A stretch of DNA of 31,708 bases, from positions 1 to 31,708 of the forward strand of contig JAEWCW010000082.1 in the NCBI GenBank assembly GCA_023390415.1. The letters are read 5' to 3'. This DNA is from Pseudomonadota bacterium. Lineage in GTDB: Bacteria; Pseudomonadota; Alphaproteobacteria; Sphingomonadales; Sphingomonadaceae. Below the pieces are notes generated by a model. The model did not search any database and had not been told where the DNA came from. It was given only the letters and a program-made list of their open reading frames with translations. Position numbers and translations under genes: made by a program. Position 1 is the stretch's first letter. The number at the start of each line of letters is the position of its first letter. Shown piece after piece: positions 24,189 through 31,070 of this stretch.

Positions 24189-24234
24189 CCGCCGCCGGGG
24201 AGCGGTTTAAACGGTCTTGCCACCCGGCGGGCGG
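24189..24234. other. GC-rich inverted repeat with GTTTAAAC in its loop
   Basis: CCGCCGCCGGG (24189-24199) starts at the base after the POL stop codon and pairs with CCCGGCGGGCGG (24223-24234) with one bulged base. The loop holds the 8 bp palindrome GTTTAAAC (24205-24212), striking in such GC-rich DNA. No T run follows, so it is not a typical terminator. It could mark the end of the LIG-POL transcript or control the response regulator gene that follows. Confidence 0.35.
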
Positions 24235-24244
24235 CTCCGCATGA

Positions 24245-24907
24245 ATGTCCCGTCCACCCGCGCAGGTGAAAGGACGCGTTCTGAGTACTCGTATCGTCTA
24301 TGTGGTCGACGACGACCGCAACGTCCGGCTTATGACCAGCTACATGCTCTCGGGGGCTGAGCTGAATTCCCATCCTTTCGCCAGCGGCACCGATTTCCTC
24401 TCCGCGCTTCCGGACCTCAAGCCGGGCTGCGTCCTCCTGGACGTGCGTATGCCGGAGATGGACGGGATCGAGGTGATCTCCGAGCTCGCTCGGCGCGGGA
24501 TCGAATGGCCGGTCATCTTCATGACGGGCCATGGCGACGTCCCGATCGCGGTCGAGGCGATGAAGCTCGGCGCGATCGATTTCCTCCAGAAGCCGTTCAA
24601 GGAGGACACGCTGCTGGCCTGTTTCGAGCGCGGCTTCGCCCTGCTCGAGGAGCGCAGCGAGACGGCCGCGCGCCGCGCCGGCGCGGTCGCCCGGATCGAG
24701 CAGCTCACCACCCGCGAGGGCGAGGTGCTGCAGGGCCTGCTCGCCGGCCTCTCCAACAAGCTCATCGCCGACCGGCTCGGAATCAGCCTGCGTACAGTCG
24801 AGATGCATCGCGGCAACATGATGGACCGGCTCGGGGTGGATAATCTCGCCGAGGCTCTTACCTTGGCGATGGAGGCTGGGCTGGAGCCCGCGCCGCCGAA
24901 AAACTAG
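24245..24907 (+). CDS. FixJ/NarL-type response regulator with LuxR helix-turn-helix
   Basis: A two-domain DNA-binding response regulator of about 220 residues. Receiver: YVVDDDRNV acidic pocket, VLLDVRMPEMDG with the phospho-accepting Asp, FMTGHGDVPIAVEAMKLGA and LQKPF. Output: LTTREGEVLQGLLAGLSNKL and LRTVEMHRGNMMDRLGV, a LuxR-type helix-turn-helix. No sensor kinase is adjacent. The start is unclear: ATG at 24245 has no good ribosome binding site and adds 12 non-conserved residues, whereas AAAGGA at 24269-24274 precedes a CTG at 24281 giving (M)STRIVYVVDDD, the usual N terminus. It lies 15 bp upstream of msrA and may be co-transcribed with it. Confidence 0.9.
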   Translation: MSRPPAQVKGRVLSTRIVYVVDDDRNVRLMTSYMLSGAELNSHPFASGTDFLSALPDLKPGCVLLDVRMPEMDGIEVISELARRGIEWPVIFMTGHGDVPIAVEAMKLGAIDFLQKPFKEDTLLACFERGFALLEERSETAARRAGAVARIEQLTTREGEVLQGLLAGLSNKLIADRLGISLRTVEMHRGNMMDRLGVDNLAEALTLAMEAGLEPAPPKN

Positions 24908-24922
24908 GCGAAGGCAAAGATC

Positions 24923-25468
24923 ATGGCGATTGAGCAGGCCATCCTGGCCGGCGGCTGCTTCTGGTGCACGGAAGCGGTGTTCAAGGATGTAATCGGAATG
25001 GAAAAGGTCGAGAGCGGCTATATCGGTGGCACGACCGAGAACCCGACCTACAAGCAGGTGTGCGGCGGGGACACCGGCCACGCCGAGGCGATCCGGCTGA
25101 CCTACGATCCGGAAATCGTCTCCTATGACGACATCCTCGACATGTTCTTCGCGACCCATGATCCGACCCAGCTCAACCGCCAGGGCAACGACATCGGCAC
25201 CCAATATCGCTCGGCCATCTTCCCGTTGAACGCCGCGCAGGAGGCCGCCGCCCGCGCAGGGATCGAGCGCGCCGCCGCCGACTGGCCGGCGCCGATCGTC
25301 ACCACGATCGAGAGCGGCGTCTGGTGGCCTGCCGAGGATTATCACCAGGATTATTGGGCGGGCGAAGGCCAGCGCAATCCCTATTGCCTCGCCGTCATCC
25401 CGCCCAAGCTCCAGAAGCTCAGGAAGAGCTTCGCCGCCCGCACGAGGGCGGCCCAGGCCGGCGCCTAA
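24923..25468 (+). CDS. msrA: Peptide-methionine (S)-S-oxide reductase
   Basis: Repairs oxidised methionine (S-sulfoxide) in proteins, in the cytoplasm, using thioredoxin. The active site is GGCFWCTE near residues 10-17, and GHAEAIRLTYDP and EDYHQDYW are family hallmarks. A downstream Cys in NPYC could be the resolving residue. Length of 181 is normal. It follows the response regulator by 15 bp. Its TAA overlaps the Sua5 gene's TAG on the other strand. Confidence 0.96.
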   Translation: MAIEQAILAGGCFWCTEAVFKDVIGMEKVESGYIGGTTENPTYKQVCGGDTGHAEAIRLTYDPEIVSYDDILDMFFATHDPTQLNRQGNDIGTQYRSAIFPLNAAQEAAARAGIERAAADWPAPIVTTIESGVWWPAEDYHQDYWAGEGQRNPYCLAVIPPKLQKLRKSFAARTRAAQAGA

Positions 25469-26397
25469 CGGGCCGCGGCGCGGGACAGGCGATCGTTGAT
25501 CGCTGCGCCGATTCCTTCGTCAGGGACCGGCGCCACGGCGATCCTGGGCTTGTCGGAGGCGTCGGCGCGGTGGAGGGCGGCGAACAGGTTCGCCGCCGCC
25601 TCGTCGAGATCGCCCGACGCGCTGAGCGTGTCGTCGCCGCGCACGCTTCCGAAGCCGATCAGCCATTCGTCGGGCGCGCCGAGCCCGGCCTCGAGCCTGA
25701 CCGGCTTGGACGGCGCATAGTGGCTCGCGAGCTGCCCCGGCGCCTCGATCTGTCCGCCATCCGACGCCACTGCCGCCTCGATCGTGATCGGGCCTGGGCG
25801 GAGCAGGCGCGGACGGTCCCCGTCGAACGCGACGATGGTCGATTCCAGGCCGAGCGCGGTCGGGCCGCCGTCGATGATCAGCGGAATCCGCCCCCCCAGC
25901 GAGCGCAGGACATGCTCGGCCGAGGTCGGGCTGATCCCGCCGCTGGCATTTGCGGACGGGGCGGCGAGCGGCCGGCCGCTGGCGGCGAGCAGATCGCGCA
26001 TCGCCGGGCTCGCGGGGCAGCGAAGGGCGATGGTCGAAAGGCCGGCCGTCACCCGCGGCGCGACCCAGGCATTCTGCCGCAGCGGCACGACGATGGTGAG
26101 CGGGCCGGGCCACCAGCGCTCCGCGGCCGCCCGGGCGGCGTCCGAAAAGACCGCCAGTCGCTCCGCGGCCGCAAGATCGCGGACATGGACGATCAGCGGA
26201 TTGAAGCTCGGCCGTCCCTTGGCGTCGTAGATGCGCGCGACGGCAACCGAATTGGTGGCGTCGGCGGCGAGGCCGTAGACCGTCTCGGTCGGCACCGCGA
26301 CCGTGCGCCCGTCGACGATCAGTTCCGCAGCACGGGCGATGCCCGCCGCGCCATAGGCCACGACCTGCGTGTCGAACCTCTCGTTTTGCGGCTTCAC
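25465..26397 (-). CDS. L-threonylcarbamoyladenylate synthase (Sua5/TsaC)
   Basis: Makes threonylcarbamoyl-AMP from threonine, bicarbonate and ATP for the t6A37 modification of ANN-decoding tRNAs. YrdC core: VPTETVYGLAADATN, KGRPSFNPLIVHV, PGPLTIVVP and APSANASGGISPT. The extra C-terminal region after SHYAPSKPVRL is the Sua5 domain, so it is the long Sua5 form (310 residues) rather than the short TsaC. The start is GTG at 26397 with no clear ribosome binding site; the N terminus is approximate. It diverges from the acyl-CoA dehydrogenase gene. Confidence 0.93.
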   Translation of the reverse strand: MKPQNERFDTQVVAYGAAGIARAAELIVDGRTVAVPTETVYGLAADATNSVAVARIYDAKGRPSFNPLIVHVRDLAAAERLAVFSDAARAAAERWWPGPLTIVVPLRQNAWVAPRVTAGLSTIALRCPASPAMRDLLAASGRPLAAPSANASGGISPTSAEHVLRSLGGRIPLIIDGGPTALGLESTIVAFDGDRPRLLRPGPITIEAAVASDGGQIEAPGQLASHYAPSKPVRLEAGLGAPDEWLIGFGSVRGDDTLSASGDLDEAAANLFAALHRADASDKPRIAVAPVPDEGIGAAINDRLSRAAAR

Positions 26398-26444
26398 AGG
26401 GTCGGGCTATAGCGCGGCATCAGGAACCATCAACAGGGATGCAG

Positions 26445-28154
26445 ATGAGCTTCACGCCCCCAGTCGCCGAGCAGGGCTTCGTGCTCGACCATGTCGTGAG
26501 AATGGACGAGCTCGCGGCCCACGAGCGCTTTGCGGAGGCGACTCCGGATCTGGTCGCGGCCATCGTCGAGGGCGCGGGCGCCTTCGCGGCCGGCACCTTC
26601 GCACCCCTGAACCGCACCGGTGACGAGATCGGAGCCGTCTGGTCCGACGGCGCGGTGACCATGCCGCCGGGCTTCCGCGAGGCCTATGCGGCGTTCGTCC
26701 AAGGCGGCTGGGCGGCGCTTGCGGCGCCCGCCGAATTTGGCGGCCAGGGCCTGCCGCTCGCGCTTGCGACGATCGTGCTGGAGGATCTCGGCGCGGCCAA
26801 CCTCGCTTTCTCGCTCGCACCGATGCTCAGCGTCGGCGCGATCGAGGCGATCGCCCACCACGGGACGGACCAGCAAAAGGCCGATTACCTCCCCAAGCTG
26901 ATCAGCGGCGAATGGACGGGGACGATGAACCTCACCGAGCCGCAGGCCGGCTCGGACGTGGGCGCGCTGAAGAGCCGCGCTGCCCCGAATGGCGACGGCA
27001 GCTGGTCGATCACCGGCACGAAGATCTTCATCACCTTCGGCGAGCACGACCTGACCGACAATATCGTCCACCTCGTCCTTGCGCGCACGCCGGACGCGCC
27101 CGCGGGAACGCGCGGAATCTCGCTCTTCCTGGTGCCGAAGGTCCTGCCGGACGGAAGCCGCAACGACCTTTCCTGCGTCTCGATCGAGCACAAGCTCGGG
27201 ATCCACGCCTCGCCGACCTGCGTCATGTCCTATGGCGACGAGGGCCGCTGCACCGGCTGGCTGATCGGGCCGGAGCAGGGCGGAATGCGCGCGATGTTCA
27301 CGATGATGAACAATGCGCGGCTCAATGTCGGCCTTCAGGGCGTGTCGGTGGCCGAGCGCGCGACTCAGGCTGCGGTCGATTATGCACGCCAGCGCGTCCA
27401 GGGCAGCCGCGAGGGCGCGCCGGCCGCGATCATCGCCCATCCCGACGTCCGCCGGATGCTTCTACGGATGAAGGCGCTGACCCAGGGCGCACGCGCCCTC
27501 GCTTATTATTGCGCCGGCCAGACCGACCGCGCCAATCTCGGCGATGCCGCGGCGAAGTCGCGCGCCGACCTGCTGACCCCCTTGGTCAAGGCCTGGGGCA
27601 CCGACGTCGGGGTCGAGGTGGCGAGCCTCGGAGTCCAGGTTCATGGCGGCATGGGCTATGTCGAGGAGACCGGCGCCGCCCAATATCTGCGCGACGTCCG
27701 GATCACGCCCATCTACGAAGGCACGAACGGGATTCAGGCGGCGGACCTCGTCGGGCGCAAGCTCGGCCTGGACGGCGGCGCGGCCTTCGCGGCCCTCATC
27801 GCCGACATCCGCGCGGAGGGCGGCAAGGCGGTCTGGGCGCTTGCGGACGCGATCGAGGAGGTCGTCGCGGCGATGGACGAGGGCGATGCCGAGGACCGGC
27901 TCGCCGGCTCCTATCCCCTTCTCACTATGCTCTCGGTCGCCACCGCCGCCTGGCTGATGCGCCGTCAGGCCGATGCCGCCGCGGACCTGCTCTCGCGCGG
28001 CCAAGGCAACCCTGCCTTCCTCAAGATGAAGATCGCCGCCGCGGACTATTATCGCGACGTCCTTATCCCCGAGGCCAGTGGTCTCAAGCACGCCGCAATG
28101 GCCGGCGCATCGGCGCTCTACGCGCTGAGCGACGACGCCTTCACGGCATGTTGA
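26445..28154 (+). CDS. Acyl-CoA dehydrogenase, large (DmdC-like) type
   Basis: An FAD-dependent dehydrogenase that inserts a trans-2 double bond into an acyl-CoA; 569 residues. MNLTEPQAGSDVGAL, FITFGEHDLTDN and the catalytic base Glu425 in IYEGTNGIQA identify the large subfamily with an extra C-terminal domain, which includes the 3-methylmercaptopropionyl-CoA dehydrogenase DmdC. Substrate cannot be assigned; fatty acid or aromatic acyl-CoA oxidation is equally likely. ATG at 26445 is preferred because AGGG ends 6 bases before it; ATG at 26439 is also in frame. Its 3' end overlaps the ALDH gene by 14 bp on the other strand. Confidence 0.9.
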   Translation: MSFTPPVAEQGFVLDHVVRMDELAAHERFAEATPDLVAAIVEGAGAFAAGTFAPLNRTGDEIGAVWSDGAVTMPPGFREAYAAFVQGGWAALAAPAEFGGQGLPLALATIVLEDLGAANLAFSLAPMLSVGAIEAIAHHGTDQQKADYLPKLISGEWTGTMNLTEPQAGSDVGALKSRAAPNGDGSWSITGTKIFITFGEHDLTDNIVHLVLARTPDAPAGTRGISLFLVPKVLPDGSRNDLSCVSIEHKLGIHASPTCVMSYGDEGRCTGWLIGPEQGGMRAMFTMMNNARLNVGLQGVSVAERATQAAVDYARQRVQGSREGAPAAIIAHPDVRRMLLRMKALTQGARALAYYCAGQTDRANLGDAAAKSRADLLTPLVKAWGTDVGVEVASLGVQVHGGMGYVEETGAAQYLRDVRITPIYEGTNGIQAADLVGRKLGLDGGAAFAALIADIRAEGGKAVWALADAIEEVVAAMDEGDAEDRLAGSYPLLTMLSVATAAWLMRRQADAAADLLSRGQGNPAFLKMKIAAADYYRDVLIPEASGLKHAAMAGASALYALSDDAFTAC

Positions 28155-29658
28155 AGTTGATACCCTGCGCGAGCGGGAGATCGCGGCTGTAATTGATCGT
28201 GTTGGTGGCCCGTCGCATGTAGGCGCGCCAGGAATCCGATCCGCTCTCGCGACCGCCGCCGGTCTCCTTCTCGCCGCCGAACGCGCCGCCGATCTCGGCT
28301 CCGGACGGGCCGATATTGACGTTGGCGATCCCGCAATCCGAGCCGACCGCCGAGAGGAAGGTCTCGGCCTCGCGAACGTCGTTGGTGAAGATCGAGGAGG
28401 CGAGGCCCTGCGGGGCCGCGTTGTTGAGCGCGATCGCCTCGTCGAGGCTGCCGGTGCGGATGACGTAGAGGATCGGCGCGAAGGTCTCTGTGAGGACGAT
28501 GTCGCTTTGTGCGGGCATCTCGACGATCGCCGGGCGGACGTAGAAGGCGTCCGCCCCGCCGAGATCGAGCCGATCGCCGCCGTGGACGGTACCGCCCTGC
28601 GCGCGCGCCGCGTCGAGCGCCGCCTGCATCCCCTGGAAAGCTGCGCCATCGATCAGCGGGCCCACCAATGTCCCCTCCTCCAGCGGATTGCCGACCGGGA
28701 TCGTCGCCCAGACCTGCTGCAGGCGCGGCACGAGATCGTCGTAGATCGCTTCGTCGACCAGCAGGCGCCGGAGCGTCGTGCAGCGCTGGCCCGCGGTTCC
28801 GACCGCGGCGAAGGCGATGGCGCGCTCGGCAAGGGCGAGGTCGGCCGAGGGGCGAACGATCATCGCATTGTTGCCGCCGAGCTCGAGCAGCACCCGGCCG
28901 AAGCGCTCGGCGACCCGCGGCCCGACGGCGCGCCCCATCCGCGTCGACCCGGTGGCGGAGACCAAGGCGATGCGGCGATCGTCGACCAGGGCCTCGCCGG
29001 TCTCGCGCCCGCCCTGGACGACCTGGCTGAGGCCGGCAGGCGCGTCGCCGAACCGCTCGGCGGCCCGCTCGAACAGAGCCTGGACGGCGAGCGCGGTGAG
29101 CGGCGTCTTCTCGCTCGGTTTCCAGACGACGCTGTCGCCGCAGACGAAGGCGAGGCAGGCGTTCCACGCCCACACCGCGACCGGGAAGTTGAACGCCGAG
29201 ATCACCCCGACCGGCCCGAGCGGGTGCCACGTCTCCATCATCCGGTGGCCGGGCCGCTCGGTGGCGATGGTGAGGCCGTAGAGCTGGCGCGAGAGTCCGA
29301 CCGCGAAATCGCAAATGTCGATCATCTCCTGGACCTCGCCCAGCCCCTCGGCGAGGATCTTGCCGGCCTCCAGGCTGACCAGTCGGCCGAGCGCCTGCTT
29401 CTCCTCGCGAAGCACCTCGCCGAACAGCCGGACGAGCTCCCCCCGGCGCGGCGCCGGCACCTGGCGCCAGGCGAGGAAGGCCTGATGCGCGCGATCCGCC
29501 GCCGCGGCGACGTCCGCGGCGGATGCGCTTCGAACACCGCCGGTCACGCCGCCGTCGAGCGGCGAGCGCGCCTCGAGGCTGCCCCCGCTTCGAAGCGAGG
29601 CCTGTAGCCCGAGCGCTGACCAAAGCGCCTCGATCTCGGCGCGGGAATCGAATGACAT
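28141..29658 (-). CDS. Aldehyde dehydrogenase, ALDH7 (piperidine-6-carboxylate/aminoadipate semialdehyde) type
   Basis: A 505-residue NAD-dependent dehydrogenase. Nucleophile Cys293 is in GQRCTTLRR, the general base Glu in LLELGGNNAM, and the coenzyme site in VVWKPSEKTP. The C terminus GGEKETGGGRESGSDSWR and NYSRDLPLAQGINF marks the ALDH7/antiquitin group, which oxidises alpha-aminoadipate semialdehyde (L-piperidine-6-carboxylate) in lysine breakdown. No other lysine catabolism gene is in view, so the physiological substrate is inferred. The ATG follows GGAGG by 7 bases. It diverges from the TIR gene. Confidence 0.92.
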   Translation of the reverse strand: MSFDSRAEIEALWSALGLQASLRSGGSLEARSPLDGGVTGGVRSASAADVAAAADRAHQAFLAWRQVPAPRRGELVRLFGEVLREEKQALGRLVSLEAGKILAEGLGEVQEMIDICDFAVGLSRQLYGLTIATERPGHRMMETWHPLGPVGVISAFNFPVAVWAWNACLAFVCGDSVVWKPSEKTPLTALAVQALFERAAERFGDAPAGLSQVVQGGRETGEALVDDRRIALVSATGSTRMGRAVGPRVAERFGRVLLELGGNNAMIVRPSADLALAERAIAFAAVGTAGQRCTTLRRLLVDEAIYDDLVPRLQQVWATIPVGNPLEEGTLVGPLIDGAAFQGMQAALDAARAQGGTVHGGDRLDLGGADAFYVRPAIVEMPAQSDIVLTETFAPILYVIRTGSLDEAIALNNAAPQGLASSIFTNDVREAETFLSAVGSDCGIANVNIGPSGAEIGGAFGGEKETGGGRESGSDSWRAYMRRATNTINYSRDLPLAQGINFNMP

Positions 29659-29718
29659 TGTGAGGCCTCCAGGCGGGGTGCGGCGAAGTCTCTATCCTTG
29701 ATCGCGCCATGACGGTAG

Positions 29719-29740
29719 CTTCCCCTCCGAAGGGGGAGGG
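29719..29740 (+). promoter_or_regulatory. Hairpin that can hide the TIR gene's ribosome binding site
   Basis: CTTCCCC (29719-29725) can pair with GGGGGAG (29732-29738), seven pairs with one G-U, around the loop TCCGAA. A second arrangement pairs CCCTCC (29723-29728) with GGAGGG (29735-29740). Either covers the purine-rich sequence just before the ATG at 29742. This would limit translation. It is a structure prediction by eye. Confidence 0.4.
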
Positions 29741-29741
29741 C

Positions 29742-31064
29742 ATGGCCGAAGCGGCTTACATCTTCGTCAGCCACAGTTCGGACGACCGCGCCGCGGCGAA
29801 CGAGATCGCCGCCTATCTCGAGGCGCGCGGCCTCAAGGTCTGGATGGCGCCGCGCGACGTTCGGCCGGGCCGCGACTATTCGGAGCAATTGCACGAGGCG
29901 ATTCTGTCCTGCGGCGCCTTCCTCGTCCTGGTCACCCCGGCCTCCAACAAGTCGCCTTATGTGCGTGTCGAGACCGAGCTCGCCTTCAGCGAGAACAAGC
30001 CGCTCTTCCCGGTCCGGACCAGCGACATCGCGCCCGCGGCCGGGCTCGCCCTGTTCCTCAAGATCAAGCATTGGACCGATGCGTTCGGCGAGCAGCGCGA
30101 CTTCGGCCTGTCGCGCCTCGCCGAGGAGCTCGGCGTGGTCCTCGGATCTCCGGCCGTGGAGGAACCGGCTCCGCCGCCCCCACCTCCACCTCCACCTCCA
30201 CCTCCCCCGCCCCCGCCGCCACCGCCGCCGCCGCCTCCTCCTGTGGCGCCGCCCCCTCCACCGCCACCTCCGCCACCTCCACCCCCACCACCGCCTCCGC
30301 CGGTGAGCGAGGCCGAGCTGCGGAACTTCGTGGGCCCCAATGCGGACGAGTATCTGCAGGCCTGGCAGGCGCCGCGGCCGTGGAACAAGGCGGCCCTGCT
30401 TTTCGGCCTGGGCTGGCTCGGCTATCGCAAGATGTGGCGCCCGGCGGCGGCGGTCGCCGCGCTCCTCCTGGGGATCGGCGTAGCGGCGCTGTTCCGAAGC
30501 TGGATCCTGCTTGTGCTGATCGCCGCCTTCGTCGGTGTCGCCCTCTGGCTCGGCCGTTCCGGCGACCGGTTCTACCGCGCCCATGCCGAGCGAGCCGTGC
30601 GCTCCGGGGCCAGCGGGGGGACGTCGATGGCGGGCGCCCTCGCCTTCGCCTTGCCGGTGCTTGCCCTCGCCGCGGGAGCCGTTGTGGTCGGCGAGATCCG
30701 CGCCCGTGCCCGCAACGAGGCTGCGCGCGTCGAGGCGCAAGCGCGCCCGACCGACGGCAGCTGGCGCGTCGTCTTCAGCACCGAGGGCGGAATCTACCAG
30801 GGCGATCTCGACGCGCGCGGCGGCAACGGCACGCTCACCGTGGATTATCGGACGCCGGAGGGGAACGGCCGGGTCCGCGAGCAGTGCACGATTTCCGGCG
30901 AGACCCGGGTCGCGATCCGCTGCTCCAATCCGCAGGTGCTGTCCGGCGCCGGCCCCTATGCCGCGGACAATTTCGACGTCGAGATGATCGACCCGTCGAC
31001 CATGCGCGGAACGGTCGGCTCGGAAGGCAACGCCACCGGCGAAGCCCTCTTCACGCGCCGCTAA
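29742..31064 (+). CDS. TIR domain protein with polyproline linker, DUF2628 membrane region and C-terminal beta-rich domain
   Basis: A 440-residue protein. Residues 4-135 form a TIR domain: YIFVSHSSDDRAAANEIAAY, VWMAPRDVRPGRDYSEQL, then SPYVRVETELAF, in which Glu77 fits the catalytic glutamate of NAD-cleaving TIR domains. Residues 144-187 are 24 prolines, Val-Ala, then 18 prolines. FVGPNADEYLQAW and LGYRKMW (196-232) match DUF2628, with membrane helices near 234-251 and 252-271, and another at 297-317. Residues 335-440 form a beta-rich domain with two cysteines (EQCTISGE, AIRCSNP). If three helices cross the membrane, the TIR domain is inside and this domain is outside. The ATG at 29742 follows AGGGGGAGGG; an in-frame ATG at 29709 is less likely. 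Neighbours are metabolic, so a role in defence or signalling is inference. Confidence 0.88.
   Translation: MAEAAYIFVSHSSDDRAAANEIAAYLEARGLKVWMAPRDVRPGRDYSEQLHEAILSCGAFLVLVTPASNKSPYVRVETELAFSENKPLFPVRTSDIAPAAGLALFLKIKHWTDAFGEQRDFGLSRLAEELGVVLGSPAVEEPAPPPPPPPPPPPPPPPPPPPPPPPPVAPPPPPPPPPPPPPPPPPPVSEAELRNFVGPNADEYLQAWQAPRPWNKAALLFGLGWLGYRKMWRPAAAVAALLLGIGVAALFRSWILLVLIAAFVGVALWLGRSGDRFYRAHAERAVRSGASGGTSMAGALAFALPVLALAAGAVVVGEIRARARNEAARVEAQARPTDGSWRVVFSTEGGIYQGDLDARGGNGTLTVDYRTPEGNGRVREQCTISGETRVAIRCSNPQVLSGAGPYAADNFDVEMIDPSTMRGTVGSEGNATGEALFTRR
30171..30302 (+). repeat. Polyproline-coding tract, including four tandem ACCTCC units
   Basis: 132 bp encoding P24-VA-P18 within the TIR gene. Codons CCG, CCC, CCA and CCT are mixed. 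A near-perfect hexamer, ACCTCC, repeats four times at 30182-30205. Loss or gain of one unit would keep the frame and change the linker by two prolines. Read on the minus strand the tract yields a long glycine frame, which is a shadow. Confidence 0.9.
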
Positions 31065-31070
31065 GCCGCC

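Noticed and set aside
30171..30302. Possible CRISPR-like or minisatellite array
   Set aside because: The repeats are 6 bp, have no spacers, and are explained by coding for proline.
29957..30388. A polyglycine minus-strand frame
   Set aside because: It is the complement of the polyproline tract in the TIR gene, with no start or domain support.
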